Source: Wolbachia endosymbiont (group B) of Eucosma cana
GTDB lineage: Bacteria; Pseudomonadota; Alphaproteobacteria; Rickettsiales; Anaplasmataceae
Direction: 5' to 3'
NCBI RefSeq assembly: GCF_947250645.1
Contig: NZ_OX366334.1
Span: 620,001-684,000, forward strand
DNA: 64,000 bases
Shown: in pieces, positions 28,573 to 39,012 of the stretch
How positions within the stretch are numbered: position 1 is the first letter of the stretch
Layout: the number at the start of each line of letters is the position of its first letter
Made by a program: the position numbers and the translations under genes
Notes under the pieces: model-generated
Database searches by the model: none
What the model was told of the DNA's origin: nothing
The model's input: only the letters and a program-made list of their open reading frames with translations

Positions 28573-28847
28573 TCCAAAGTCAGATTTTGTACTTTACAAT
28601 AGATGTGTAAAAATTAAGTAACTTCGACTAGGTAATTAAAAAATCAGCCTTACCCGGAAAAGAAAGAGGCAAAAGGGCATTTTTATAATAAAAGTACTTT
28701 TGTAAGAGAAATAATGAAATTAAAAATCTAACTCTCTTTACGAAAATTTTAATAGATTGCAAAATAGTTGTGCCATGAAAATATATGCCTTCTTTGTAGA
28801 CTAAGATTTTTCTTTAAATTAAGATAGATACACGATAAAAGGAACAT

Positions 28848-30224
28848 ATGATAAAAGAATCATTAGCAAAAACTGATATAGTAAAAGTTGAAGATAAGAA
28901 AGCAACAAAGGGCTTTTTTAAAATATTAGGTGAAGTAGCAGATGCTGTAAGGTCATGGGTTGGCAATATTGGCCCTGATTTAAGTAGTAGTCGCGATGTC
29001 GATAGTTTAGTCTTGAAGATGAACGAATGCTTAAACCCAAAGGGGGGTGAAGTCTCAGCACGTAAGAACACCGTATCTCTTGGTAATTTGTACTTGAGTT
29101 TATCAGAGGCAGGTCAAATAAAATTTTTACAAACCCTGGCAGAAAAGTTCAATCCGGATAAAACGAAAATAGATGAAGAAATAAAAGTATATAAGAAAAA
29201 TCAAGATTCTGAGTCGAGCTATAAGTTTGAACAAGACTTAATAAAAGTCCTTGAATCACCACGCTCTAAAATATTGAAGCAGTTTATCTCCTTACCGGAG
29301 GGCCTTAAGTTTATTGTTGATATGCGTTCTGATGTACTCAAGCTGAAGAATCAATATAAAAGTCTAAGTCCACTAGAAAACGAATTAAAAAGTATACTTT
29401 GTACTTTGGTTGATGTTGATCTACTTGATCTTCATCAAATCACCTGGGATTCACCTGCATCATTGTTGGAAAAACTTATAAAATACGAAGCTGTACATAA
29501 AATTTCCTCTTGGGGTGACTTAAAAAACAGACTAGATTCTGATCATCTCTGTTTTGCTTTCTTTCATTACAAAATACCAAATGAACCTTTAATTTTTGTA
29601 GAGGTTGCACTGATGAATGAGATTGCAGATAGTATTCAACACGTTTTGGACGAGTCAGTTCCTTCAAGTGACCCAAGCAGTGCAAGTACTGCTATATTCT
29701 ATTCAATATCAAACACTCAAACTGGTTTATCTGGAATTAGCCTCGGTAACTTTTTAATAAAGAGAGTCGTAGAAAAACTATCGCAAGAATTTAAAAGCGT
29801 AAAAGTGTATGCAACTCTTTCTCCAGTTCCTGGATTTACAAAATGGCTAAAAAATCAAGACGTAGCTTTATTAGGTAAGCTTAATATAAAACAATCAGGT
29901 ATAGAAATTTTAGAAAGCATAAAAACTAACATTGAATGCGAAAAACAGTCCCTACTGAAACTTTGTGCACATTATTTGCTAAAGGTTAAAAGCAGTGGTG
30001 GGGGTGCTTATGATCCAGTAGCACACTTTCATTTAAGCAATGGTGCATCAATCAAACAAATCAACTGGATGGCTGATACTTCTGAAAAAGGCATTAGTCA
30101 GTCAGCCGGAATAATGGTGAATTATCTGTACGAGCTGCCTAAAATAGATAACAATCATGAGAATTATATGATTAATAAAGTGATTTCTCATTCAAAAAAA
30201 GTGTCAGCTATGTTAAAGGAATAA
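28848..30224 (+). CDS. mcd: Malonyl-CoA decarboxylase
   Basis: MCD converts malonyl-CoA to acetyl-CoA and CO2. The 458 residues show an N-terminal helical domain (to about residue 150) and a C-terminal GNAT-like catalytic domain. The catalytic region includes FFHYKIPNEPLIFVEVAL, the FYSISNTQTGLSGISLGNF stretch, TLSPVPGF and the conserved PVAHFHLSNGA with the catalytic His. The ATG at 28848 is preceded by AAAGGAAC. There is no operon partner. In a host-restricted bacterium it may detoxify malonyl-CoA or balance fatty acid synthesis; that role is inferred. Confidence 0.92.
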   Translation: MIKESLAKTDIVKVEDKKATKGFFKILGEVADAVRSWVGNIGPDLSSSRDVDSLVLKMNECLNPKGGEVSARKNTVSLGNLYLSLSEAGQIKFLQTLAEKFNPDKTKIDEEIKVYKKNQDSESSYKFEQDLIKVLESPRSKILKQFISLPEGLKFIVDMRSDVLKLKNQYKSLSPLENELKSILCTLVDVDLLDLHQITWDSPASLLEKLIKYEAVHKISSWGDLKNRLDSDHLCFAFFHYKIPNEPLIFVEVALMNEIADSIQHVLDESVPSSDPSSASTAIFYSISNTQTGLSGISLGNFLIKRVVEKLSQEFKSVKVYATLSPVPGFTKWLKNQDVALLGKLNIKQSGIEILESIKTNIECEKQSLLKLCAHYLLKVKSSGGGAYDPVAHFHLSNGASIKQINWMADTSEKGISQSAGIMVNYLYELPKIDNNHENYMINKVISHSKKVSAMLKE

Positions 30225-30309
30225 TAGGAAGTGCGCAAGCATATAGAAAGTGCTAACATTCCCTAATGTTTATGTATATAATATTGAATAGTTTTATGAG
30301 GTAAAATGT

Positions 30310-31332
30310 ATGAATAGTGATGAATTAGAAGAATTAAAGAAACTAAAACAAAAGATACAAGATGCAGTAGCACATAAAAAATTGTATGGTGTATTATTTG
30401 CAGATTCTAAAGAGATAGAGTTATTCAATAATTGTATTAGCAGTATTAAAAGTAATGGAATAGGCGAAGAGGAATCAAATGAATTGATAACCATTTATAA
30501 AGGACTTAATTCAATATTTGATAACATTAGTTCTGACTGGGGTGGCAATAAGGGTAGCCTAAATGCTCAAAAAATTATTGTACATTATCAAAACTTAGAG
30601 TCTATCTTAAAGATAGTAAACATAATTAAAGAATTGAAGACAAGATTGGGCCAAGCATTCGTGATCTTCGACTTTGATGAATCCGGGTTAATCCAGGATA
30701 TCGAATCACTCCAAAAAAAAATGAAAGAAGTGCTAGAAAACATGCAACAACAAGAACAAAGTGCAGCAAGGAAAAAAGAGTTAGAAGAGAAAGCTAAAGC
30801 AGAGTTTAGCAAGTATATAGAAAACGGCACTATTGATGCGATGTCAATCAAAAGGGATAGTAATTCAGATCTTCTTTATACAATAATTAAGCTAAAAGAA
30901 GACAATAAAAGCACAGATATTAAAGTAAGAGAATTTTTAAATAGTGATTTTTGTAAAGAAAACAATATTGCCGGTTTTCTTCTTTCAAGTGGAGATCAAA
31001 AAGAATTTATCAGTGGTAAAATACATGAGGGGATTAGATATTATCATATAGGTACCACAGTTCAATATGGAATAAAGTTTAACTGGTATGTAGACGGAAA
31101 GGAATGTAGCATTACATTAGGTGCTAACAGTGATGATAGTATTAGAATAATAAGTGATAGACCAACTGATGCGGATTTAGAAAAAAATAAAGATGTAAAG
31201 ATTAAAGTTGGTGATGCTTACCTAAGCCTTGCTGATGCAGTAAAAACGTGTAGACAGCAAGAAGATCCAAGTAGCACAGTGAAGCAAGCATCAGCTAATG
31301 AGCATTGCCGTCCATTGGCAAGGACAGCTTAA
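30310..31332 (+). CDS. Helical protein with GIR-Y domain
   Basis: This 340-aa protein belongs to no named family I know. Residues 1-175 are helical, with a coiled coil (QEQSAARKKELEEKAKAEF). Residues about 175-320 contain SKYIENGTIDAMSIKR, KVREFLNSDFCKENNIAGF, HEGIRYYHI and a run of likely beta strands (ECSITLGANSDDSIRIISD), closing with VKIKVGDAYLSLADAV. The second half is clearly homologous to the N-terminus of the product at 11462, and more distantly to the C-terminal domains at 39013 and 46785. There is no signal peptide. GAGG precedes the start. Confidence 0.65.
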   Translation: MNSDELEELKKLKQKIQDAVAHKKLYGVLFADSKEIELFNNCISSIKSNGIGEEESNELITIYKGLNSIFDNISSDWGGNKGSLNAQKIIVHYQNLESILKIVNIIKELKTRLGQAFVIFDFDESGLIQDIESLQKKMKEVLENMQQQEQSAARKKELEEKAKAEFSKYIENGTIDAMSIKRDSNSDLLYTIIKLKEDNKSTDIKVREFLNSDFCKENNIAGFLLSSGDQKEFISGKIHEGIRYYHIGTTVQYGIKFNWYVDGKECSITLGANSDDSIRIISDRPTDADLEKNKDVKIKVGDAYLSLADAVKTCRQQEDPSSTVKQASANEHCRPLARTA

Positions 31333-31413
31333 TGTTTTTAGCAAAGAGAGATATAAGTAATTGCTCTTGTAATACTTAAAATGTAAAATAGATCTACTTA
31401 AATAAGTAGATCT

Positions 31414-33210
31414 ATGAACAATATAAGAAATTTTGCAATAATAGCACATATAGATCATGGGAAGTCAACTCTTGCTGATCGTTTGATAGAAGAATGTAAC
31501 GGTCTTGAGACAAGGGAAATGACCAATCAGGTACTTGACTCAATGGATATAGAGCGTGAACGTGGAATTACAATCAAAGCACAAACGGTAAAACTCAATT
31601 ACACTGCAAATAATGGTAATAAATATTGCCTCAACCTCATGGACACACCAGGTCATGTTGACTTTTCATATGAAGTCAGCCGAAGCTTAGCCGCATGTGA
31701 AGGCTCACTTTTGGTAGTAGATAGCAGCCAAGGAGTTGAAGCTCAGACTCTGGCAAATGTCTACAAGGCAATTGACAATAATCATGAGATAATAGTTGTG
31801 CTTAATAAAGTCGATCTTCCTGCTGCAGATCCAGAAAGGATAAAGCTTCAGATTGAAGAGGTAATCGGAATTGATGCAACTGAGTCAATTTTGATATCGG
31901 CAAAAACTGGTCTTGGGATAAAGGATGTACTTGAAGCTATAGTGACAAAACTTCCCGCTCCTCAAGGTGATACAAATGCTCCACTGCAAGCAATTTTAGT
32001 TGATAGTTGGTATGATCCTTACCTAGGAGTAGTAATTTTAGTGCGAGTTAAAAATGGAGTACTAAAAAAAGGCATGAGAATCGTTATGATGTCTAATAAT
32101 GCTACATATCAGGTCGATAATATCGGTATTTTCACTCCTAAAAAAGTTATGACTGGTGAACTTTCAGCAGGTGAAGTTGGTTTTATAACTGCTTCAATGA
32201 AAGAAGTAGCAGACTGCAAAGTAGGAGACACTATTACTGAAGAGAAAAGGCCGTGCAGCAAGGCATTACCTGGCTTTAAAGAAGTACATCCTGTAGTATT
32301 TTGCAGTATTTTTCCCAATAACACAGATGATTTTAAATATTTAAGGGAAGCACTAGAAAAATTACATTTAAATGATGCTAGTTTTACATTTGATGCTGAA
32401 ACGTCAAATGCGCTAGGTTATGGATTTCGTTGCGGTTTCTTAGGAATGCTACATCTTGAAGTCATTCAAGAAAGACTCGAAAGAGAATTTGATTTAGATC
32501 TAACAGCAACTGCACCGAGTGTTATATATAAAGTTGCAACACAAAATGGTAAAGTTTTAAATATCCATAACCCAAGCGATATGCCAGACCCTACAAAAAT
32601 TGAAATAGTGGAAGAACCATGGATCACTGCAACTATAATGGTACCTGATCAATATTTAGGAGAGATTCTATCTCTGTGTGAAGAGAGGAGAGGAGAACAG
32701 CAGGATTTATCTTATGTTGGTAATACGACAACAGCACTACTGAAGTATAAATTACCGCTGTCTGAGGTTGTTTTTGATTTTTACGATAGACTAAAATCAA
32801 TTTCCAAGGGATATGCAAGTTTAGATTGGGAAATATCCAATTATCAGGAAAGTCAGATAGATAAATTAAGTTTTTTAGTTAATGGAGAACCTGTGGATGC
32901 GTTAGCCTGCATTGTTCATAAAAGCAGGGCAGAAAAAAGAGGCCGTGAAATATGTGCACGTTTGAAAGACTTGATACCACGCCAGCAATATAAAATCGCG
33001 ATTCAAGCGGCAGTAGGCGGAAAAATTATTGCTAGAGAAACGATTAACCCGTATAGAAAAGATGTAACAGCCAAGCTCTATGGTGGAGACGTCACACGAA
33101 GGATGAAGCTGCTTGAAAAGCAGAAGAAAGGTAAGAAAAGATTGCATTCTGTGGGAAACATAAACATCCCACAAAATGCTTTTATTGAGGCTTTGAAAAT
33201 AAATGATTAA
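31414..33210 (+). CDS. lepA: Elongation factor 4 (back-translocating GTPase LepA)
   Basis: LepA is a ribosome-binding GTPase of the EF-G family. The 598 residues have G1 [14 protein letters not shown]3 DTPGHVDF and G4 [13 protein letters not shown], domains II and III, and the LepA-specific C-terminal domain with [20 protein letters not shown] and the final [12 protein letters not shown]. The start at 31414 gives the normal [15 protein letters not shown]-terminus. The gene is complete and intact although the DNA beyond its stop is mobile debris. Confidence 0.97.
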   Translation: MNNIRNFAIIAHIDHGKSTLADRLIEECNGLETREMTNQVLDSMDIERERGITIKAQTVKLNYTANNGNKYCLNLMDTPGHVDFSYEVSRSLAACEGSLLVVDSSQGVEAQTLANVYKAIDNNHEIIVVLNKVDLPAADPERIKLQIEEVIGIDATESILISAKTGLGIKDVLEAIVTKLPAPQGDTNAPLQAILVDSWYDPYLGVVILVRVKNGVLKKGMRIVMMSNNATYQVDNIGIFTPKKVMTGELSAGEVGFITASMKEVADCKVGDTITEEKRPCSKALPGFKEVHPVVFCSIFPNNTDDFKYLREALEKLHLNDASFTFDAETSNALGYGFRCGFLGMLHLEVIQERLEREFDLDLTATAPSVIYKVATQNGKVLNIHNPSDMPDPTKIEIVEEPWITATIMVPDQYLGEILSLCEERRGEQQDLSYVGNTTTALLKYKLPLSEVVFDFYDRLKSISKGYASLDWEISNYQESQIDKLSFLVNGEPVDALACIVHKSRAEKRGREICARLKDLIPRQQYKIAIQAAVGGKIIARETINPYRKDVTAKLYGGDVTRRMKLLEKQKKGKKRLHSVGNINIPQNAFIEALKIND

Positions 33211-33637
33211 TGTATGTCCAAAAACATAATTTTCAAGAATTAAGTAATATTTTGCTCAATAAGTTCACTGATATTGATATGGATAAATTTGCAATAGCTA
33301 TTGGGAATGTTCAAAAAAGTGAGTCAAACCTACATTTTTTTATATTAATTTATTACTTTTTTTTGGTTTGACTCACTTTTTTGAACATTCCACCCTAAGC
33401 CCTCTTGAGCTTGAGAATTTTTTCTATATATAGGCTGAGCATGAATGACATCTGATCATCAATTATGCAAATCTGGATCTTGTTGTTCATACTTAAGTCA
33501 TTTTGCCAAAATTCCCTTTTTGCATCACCTTTTAAACCTCTTGTGTATACTTCTGTAATTGTGGTAAATTTTTGATCATTGGCAGCCACTTCTCCACACT
33601 GCTTCCATACATATTCTCAACTTCTCCTCGCTTTTAC
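33211..33637. other. Intergenic debris after lepA
   Basis: The first 90 bases contain an open stretch from an ATG at 33214 ([20 protein letters not shown]) that runs into the MITE-like repeat and stops; it may be a gene start fragment. Between 33395 and 33630 the minus strand has broken coding-like sequence (NMYGSSVEKWLPMIKNLPQL in one frame, then a shift). I could not assign either piece to a family. Confidence 0.35.
33304..33391. repeat. MITE-like 88-bp element related to IS256 ends
   Basis: Perfect 27-bp inverted repeats (33304-33330 and 33365-33391) start GGAATGTTCAAAAAAGTGAG and enclose 34 A/T-rich bases. The arms resemble the 29-bp ends of the IS256-family element at 41022-42353 (GGGGATGTTCAAAAAAGTGT), differing at a few positions. 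There is no coding capacity. No target duplication is seen. Confidence 0.75.
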
Positions 33638-34933
33638 TATAATGCACCCATTTGTCTAGACCATTTTTTTCAAAGTGATCCGATTTTTAAAATGAATATG
33701 TTGATAAATACGTCGACACACATTTAAAGTATTTATCAATATATTCATTTACTGTTTATGATAATAAAGATCAGCAGGAACTTTATAATGTAGAGTCTGA
33801 TGTCGCCTTCTATAGTTATACCAAGCAACAAAATCATTTATTATAAGATTTAAATCTCTGATACTATTTGGTCTATAATAATATATAGCTTCTTGCTTTA
33901 AAGTTCTCCATAAGCGCTCAACAAATATATTGTCGAAGCAACGTCCTTTATGGTCCATACTGATTTTAATATTAGCACGCTCTAATTCCATAATAAAGTT
34001 GTAGCTAGTAAACTGCACCCCCTGATCACTATTAAAAATCTCAGGTTTACCTTGTTTTAGAGCTTCTTTGAGAGTATAAAGGCAAAATCCAGCATCGAGA
34101 TATGGTGATAATGAATGAGCAATAATATAGCGACTATACAAGTCCATTATTGCCACAAAATAGATAAACTTACCTTCTACCATAATATATGTTATATCAG
34201 TAGCCCATACCTGATTAACTCTACAAATAATCAAATCTTTGAGTAAATAAGGATATATTTTATGCTTTTTTTCTTTAATACTTGTATTACATCTTTTTCT
34301 ACAATACAGCCCACTAATCTTCATTTTTTTCATAATTCTTAAGATTTTTTTGTGATTGACTACTACTCCACTCGCTATGATTTCAGCAGTAATTTTACGA
34401 TATCCATAACGGCAATCAGAAGCCAAATATACTTCTTGAATCAAATTTGCTACTTCACTTTCGTTATTAATTATAGGCCTATAATATAGGCTAGATCTGC
34501 AAATCCCCAATAAATCAGCCTGTTTCCTAATTGACAGATCAGAATCTTTTTCTATAAACCTTACTCTATCTTTTTTGCTTATTTCAGTAATTTTTTTTTC
34601 AAATAGCTATTTTCCACTGTCAATTCTCCTATTACTTTATGTAAACTTTCTATTTCTTGCGCTAAGATTCTTTGTTTTCTCGCACTTTCACTTTCTTCAA
34701 CAAATAGGTCTTTTAACCTTGCCAATACTCTATCACGCCAATCATATAGATTTGTTGATGGTATTTTATATTCACTACATATCTCAGCTGTGCTTTTTTG
34801 ATTTTTTATTGCTTCCAAAGCTATCTTTGCTTTTAACTCTGGTTCATATTTTTTTGTTGCCATACTTTTACCCCTTTACCTTCCTACTCGGATCAACCAT
34901 TTTTTTTTGGTCTAGTTTATGGGGTGCATTATA
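33638..34933 (-). mobile_element. IS3-family insertion sequence, copy 3
   Basis: A 1296-bp copy in minus orientation with TATAATGCACCC-type ends. It lies directly against the broken 5' end of an ankyrin gene at 34934, so it marks a truncation junction. Confidence 0.92.
33749..34863 (-). CDS. IS3 transposase OrfA/OrfB (copy 3)
   Basis: OrfA (34579-34863) and OrfB (to 33749) are joined in the -1 phase at the nine-A run. The HTH and all three DDE motifs are present without breaks. OrfA carries the majority VIGEL form. It is likely functional. Confidence 0.9.
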
Positions 34934-35362
34934 GTGAGTAATTATAAAACAGTACTACAAATTGCTTCTGAAAATTGTAACTTAGAGGTTGTAAAATTTT
35001 TGGTAGAAAATCTATTAGATGTTAATGTGCAGGTTCCTAAATTAACAGCATTACATTATGCTTCAGAGGCAGGTTGTTTAGAAGTCGTGAAGTTTCTAGT
35101 ACAAAAAGGAGCTGATGTAAGTGCTTCTGACGGATACGAGCGATGGACACCGCTGCATTATGCTGCAGATCAAGGACGTTTGGAAATTGTTAAATTTTTA
35201 TTAGACAAAGGAGCAGATCCTAGTGCTGTAGCTAAAGATGGAAGAACACCTAGAAGCATGGCTGTAATATCAGAAGAACGTAATAAAGATAAAAACAAGC
35301 AATACAGAGAAGTAATAAAACTACTTTCCAATGCAGAAGGCTCGCTAAAAAATAGCAAATAA
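34934..35362 (+). pseudogene. Ankyrin-repeat protein, 5' truncated by IS3
   Basis: From the IS3 edge the frame reads VSNYKTVLQIASENCNLEVV and continues through about three and a half ankyrin repeats (TALHYASEAGCLEVVKFLVQ; TPLHYAADQGRLEIVKFLLD; then RTPRSMAV). It ends with a polar C-terminus at 35362. A GTG at 34934 could restart translation and give about 142 aa. The sequence beyond the other IS end is not ankyrin-like, so the missing 5' part is not simply on the far side. In phage WO, ankyrin genes commonly lie beside patatin, as here. Confidence 0.75.
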
Positions 35363-35503
35363 GATCAAAGATATATTGGAGTCATAAGGATCTGCAGAAG
35401 AGCAATACGAATTCAAATAGTGACTACCACAGCAAAATATAGAAACTGAACATATTTCTTCTTTTATCAGTAATTTGCAATTATTTTATAACCAGTAAAA
35501 AAT

Positions 35504-35728
35504 ATGCTAAAAAAAATCCCAATTACAGTAATTATTACCATATTAATACAAACAGTAGCATTTATATGGTGGTTATCCAAGCTAGACTCAAGGGTACAAT
35601 TTCACGATAAACTTATTGAATATGGTTTAATGGAAAAAGTGTTAGTACTTGAGGAAAGGGTAAAAAATCTTTCTGAGGAATTGGATGAGTTTAAATTACA
35701 CGTTCTAAGCGGAAAAATTAAATCTTAA
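35504..35728 (+). CDS. Small membrane-anchored coiled-coil protein (WO-phage holin-like)
   Basis: The 74 aa comprise one N-terminal transmembrane segment (ITVIITILIQTVAFIWWL) and a short coiled coil (EKVLVLEERVKNLSEELDEF). It ends 20 bases before the patatin gene and is co-oriented with it, so the two are likely co-transcribed. Small one-TM proteins at this place occur beside the WO patatin gene. Holin or spanin function is only a guess from size and topology. Confidence 0.6.
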   Translation: MLKKIPITVIITILIQTVAFIWWLSKLDSRVQFHDKLIEYGLMEKVLVLEERVKNLSEELDEFKLHVLSGKIKS

Positions 35729-35748
35729 TACCTTTACCCAAATTCACA

Positions 35749-36663
35749 ATGATTAAATATATTTTATCCGTTGATGGAGGTGGCATTAGAGGCATCATAC
35801 CAGCCATTATTCTAGCAGAAATAGAGCAAAGGACAAGAAAACCGATAGCTGAAATCTTTGATCTTATGGCAGGGACCTCAACCGGTGGAATTGTTGTAGC
35901 TGGATTATGTAAAAAAGATAAACCTCAATATTCTGCTAATGATTTAGTCGAGTTCTATCGGGAATATGGACCATATATTTTCAAGTCTTCATTTTTTAGG
36001 CGATCAATATTATCTTGGTTTAACTGTGCACAATACCCATATAAAAATATTGAATTTGTATTGGACAAATATTTTGGTGATGATACTCTACAAAACACTT
36101 TAAATAATGTACTGCTTACCAGTTACGACATTCAGAATAATTGCCCATTTTTCTTCAAAAGCTGGAAAGAAGGTAATATTAAGCTGAAAGATGCACTCAG
36201 AGCTGCAACGGCTGCACCTACTTACTTTGCACCTAAATATTTAAAAGTCAACCAAAAGGAAATGGTATTAGTGGATGGAGGGGTGTTTGCCAATAATCCA
36301 GCGGCTTGTGCATATGCAAGTGGTAAGAGATTATTTCCAAATGATGATATTCTACTGTTATCGGTAGGTACTGGCAGAACAGATAGAAGCATAGCCAATT
36401 CAAAGAGATTGGGAAAAATAGGCTGGATAAAGCCACTACTACATGTGATGTTTGCCTCAAGTTTAGATGCAGTAAATTACCAACTTGATCAAGTTATAGC
36501 TGATAAATATATACGCGTACAATCGCAACTAAAAATAGCATCACCTGACATGGATAATATTACATCAAAAAATATCAAATCTCTTCAGCAAGAGGCAAAT
36601 GCAATGATAGAGGACAATCAGAAAGTGATAGAAAAATTCTGTATAGAAATATTAAATATATAA
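35749..36663 (+). CDS. Patatin-like phospholipase
   Basis: This 304-aa protein has the complete patatin fold signatures: the oxyanion-hole loop VDGGGIRGIIP at residues about 6-16, the nucleophile elbow GTSTGG near residue 45, and the catalytic Asp in VDGGVFANNP near residue 177. Patatins hydrolyse membrane phospholipids with a Ser-Asp dyad. A related gene is a standard part of phage WO, where a role in lysis or host membrane interaction has been proposed. The ORF is intact and lies in a WO-type context (ankyrin, small TM protein, HTH regulators). Confidence 0.92.
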   Translation: MIKYILSVDGGGIRGIIPAIILAEIEQRTRKPIAEIFDLMAGTSTGGIVVAGLCKKDKPQYSANDLVEFYREYGPYIFKSSFFRRSILSWFNCAQYPYKNIEFVLDKYFGDDTLQNTLNNVLLTSYDIQNNCPFFFKSWKEGNIKLKDALRAATAAPTYFAPKYLKVNQKEMVLVDGGVFANNPAACAYASGKRLFPNDDILLLSVGTGRTDRSIANSKRLGKIGWIKPLLHVMFASSLDAVNYQLDQVIADKYIRVQSQLKIASPDMDNITSKNIKSLQQEANAMIEDNQKVIEKFCIEILNI

Positions 36664-36702
36664 CTATCTTTACTTACATCTTAATATATTGTTTAACACA
36701 AT

Positions 36703-37686
36703 TCAATTTTCACACTCATCAGCAGTTAGGCCACTTGCTCGCAAAATAATATCAATAGCAACACCTTCCTTAACTAGATCTTTTGCAATTTTGATTTTCT
36801 CTGCTTTTTTAACCTTTTCTTTACCAGTTTGCATTCCTTCAGATAAAGATCTAGCTACCGTATCCAGTAATTCTTGATCCTCAATTTTTTCGCATTTACC
36901 TACAAATCTCAAAACTGGCTCATTTTCATGTTCTGTTAGTCCAAGAGCTTTAATGTTAACTGATAATGTCTTTGCTATCTTATATAATATTTCAATTGGA
37001 ATGTCTGTATATCCTCGTTCATAGTCATGTATTTCTTTAGGTGTTGAACCGATTTTATTTGCCAAGTCCTCCTGAGTGTATTCCCGTATTAATCTCTCCT
37101 CTTTTATCCTTTTCCCTACTTTGTAGAGTATAGAATCAGTACAAATTTCTTTCTCTATATCATCATATTCATAAGTAGATAAGCGAGTCACTTGGGAAAT
37201 AATATCAACTGAAACTCCTTCTTGCACTAGATTCTTTGCTACTTCTATTTTCGCTTCTTCTTGATTAATTTTTTCGCTAATATGAACAAACCTGACTAAT
37301 GAAGGTACTATTTTGCCTAACTTTTGATTCTCGTATATTTTTGTTAGATAGAGTATTTCCTCATCTTCATCTTTATATTCTCTTAGTACTGTTGGTCCTG
37401 GAAGTAGATCTATAACATTAACTGACAATGCTCCTGCTATTATATACGATTCTTTGATTGTAATAGCCTTGCACCCTAGTTCAAAGTTATGTATTTCCTT
37501 ATGTGTTAAACCAATTTTGCTTGCTAATTTTGCCTGAGTATACCCTTGTACTATCCTACAACCTTCTATTTTTTTCCCCAGCTCGTAGCTTGCTGAGCCA
37601 ATATGCTCTGAATTATCATAGATAAATCCTCTAAAAGCTGTTTTTCCTACAGAAGCAAACATATATTCTATCACAAAAAAATCCAC
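36703..37686 (-). CDS. Tandem-HTH XRE regulator with two C-terminal-type helical modules
   Basis: The 327-aa protein carries two XRE/Cro-type HTH domains (about residues 35-85, GYTQAKLASKIGLTHKEI, and about 195-245, EYTQEDLANKIGSTPKEI). Each is followed by a helical linker and a module of about 25 residues: IEVAKNLVQEGVSVDIISQ near 147 and IKIAKDLVKEGVAIDIILR at the very end. The start at 37686 is GTG; an ATG at 37662 is the alternative. It faces the patatin gene convergently. Such duplicated-HTH regulators are typical of the WO accessory region. DNA-binding regulation is likely; targets are unknown. Confidence 0.85.
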   Translation of the reverse strand: MDFFVIEYMFASVGKTAFRGFIYDNSEHIGSASYELGKKIEGCRIVQGYTQAKLASKIGLTHKEIHNFELGCKAITIKESYIIAGALSVNVIDLLPGPTVLREYKDEDEEILYLTKIYENQKLGKIVPSLVRFVHISEKINQEEAKIEVAKNLVQEGVSVDIISQVTRLSTYEYDDIEKEICTDSILYKVGKRIKEERLIREYTQEDLANKIGSTPKEIHDYERGYTDIPIEILYKIAKTLSVNIKALGLTEHENEPVLRFVGKCEKIEDQELLDTVARSLSEGMQTGKEKVKKAEKIKIAKDLVKEGVAIDIILRASGLTADECEN

Positions 37687-37708
37687 TATTGGCTAAGTTT
37701 TTATGAAA

Positions 37709-37990
37709 TCACAAAAATTTCTCAATCATATAATTTGATAAGCCTGTCGTTTGCAAGATAATATCAACAGAAATTCCTTCTTTCACTAAATTCCTTGCAA
37801 CTTCAATCTTCTTTTCCTCTCTGACCTTTTCTCTACAAACATGTATACCTTTAAATAAAGACTTGATTAGCATATCGCGTAATTCTCGACTCTCAATCTT
37901 TTTGTATTCTTCTATCAAGTTTGATAGCTTTTCTTCCGCTTCACTATCCTCATCTGATTCGGGAAGTAGATCTATGATACTGATTGATTA
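37709..37990 (-). pseudogene. C-terminal remnant of an HTH regulator
   Basis: The frame is open from about 37990 (SIIDLLPESDEDSEAEEKLS) to 37709 and ends in the helical module (IEVARNLVKEGISVDIILQT). The HTH domain is missing; the upstream side joins a recombinase remnant directly. It corresponds to the linker and module of the regulators at 36703 and 45786. Confidence 0.75.
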
Positions 37991-37993
37991 TTA

Positions 37994-38143
37994 TTAAGAC
38001 TCTTGTCCGTAAAGCACCTTCATTTGCTCCTTTCATGAAAGTGATATTTCCTTCAAATCAGCTAGTTTTAGATGCTGAGGTTGTGTGCCGTTTAAGATGG
38101 CTTCCTTAATTTGGGTATCAAATAATTTAAACGTAAGACCCAT
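37994..38143 (-). pseudogene. Large serine recombinase C-terminal remnant
   Basis: The minus strand reads FKLFDTQIKEAILNGTQPQH, LKLADLKEIS, a TGA, then KEQMKVLYGQES. This aligns with the end of the recombinase at 42772 (APKIKEDIVKGRQPRGLKLS, DLREIPMLWSEQLEKFYGL). The TGA falls exactly at the conserved Trp (TGG), so it is a nonsense mutation. Only the last 50 or so residues remain. Confidence 0.7.
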
Positions 38144-39012
38144 TGTAAAAGATAAGATTTAATTTGAAAGAAAAATTGATGTGGTTAAAACTTGACCTTG
38201 CACAGTATAGGAATATTTTTTATAAAAAGAACAATATCTATTTGAAATGTAAAATTATCATAAATTTTTCTTTTTATTCTTAAATGAATTACTATTAATC
38301 CAGTAAACTATATTATTAATATCTCAAGAAAATCAGCCATTTTCAGGCTCAAAACCAAGGTCGGTGAGAAGAGTTTGTTTTGGGATCTTATGGTCTACCA
38401 ATCGATACATACGAACTTTTTAATATGGTAATTTTATTGTACGCTAAAACTAGCCACATTAGCCCATTTCATCCATATCTACATACGAACTAATTTGCTC
38501 AAGCTTATAGAAATAATTTAAATCTTCTATTTTTATAACCTTATTTTTACGCGGCTTGTTCTCACAAATATACGACCTTTTTTGCAATCTTAGGAAGAGT
38601 CAATAATTCAATTCCTTATAACACTAGCTAGCATGGTATCTTCACTAAAATATTTTTTTAAAAAGTTAGTTGACTTATAAATAATTCTCTACTAATACTG
38701 GCATGTGTTTGTTTATTCTGCTGAAGTGGCTCCGCAGGTTACTGTATAAGCTTCAGCAGTTTTTGCACTCCTTTAAAGCATCATATTCCTATATATTAAA
38801 TATCGCTAGTGCTTCTCAAATTTGTTGATCTATAGTAAAACTGGCTAAAACTTGGAGTCATAAACAACTCTTAACTTCTATATACTCCATTATTACTCAC
38901 CATAAAAACTTAACAAAAGCTTAACGATATGAGTAGTAAAAAGATTATGGTTATTGACTTAATGTTACATATCGCATACAATATATCATATATCTTAGCT
39001 TAAGGGGCAAGT
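38144..39012. other. Gene-poor stretch with degenerate coding traces
   Basis: There is no intact gene in this 870-bp region. The minus strand between about 38340 and 38600 has short coding-like pieces (RMYRLVDHKIPKQTLLTDLG; KVIKIEDLNYFYKLEQISSY) separated by stops and shifts, possibly from a phage structural gene, but I could not identify them. The last 60 bases contain the promoter for the gene at 39013. Confidence 0.4.
38954..38982 (+). promoter_or_regulatory. Sigma70-type promoter for the ankyrin gene at 39013
   Basis: TTGACT (38954-38959) and TACAAT (38977-38982) are separated by 17 bases, close to consensus. The predicted start lies near 38989, with AGGGGC before the ATG at 39013. This is the clearest promoter seen in the window. 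Confidence 0.65.

Noticed and set aside
28848..31332. Possible cifA/cifB-type pair (two consecutive genes of unknown look)
   Set aside because: The first is malonyl-CoA decarboxylase (PVAHFHLSNGA) and the second is the GIR-Y protein. No deubiquitinase or nuclease signature of CifB is present in the window.
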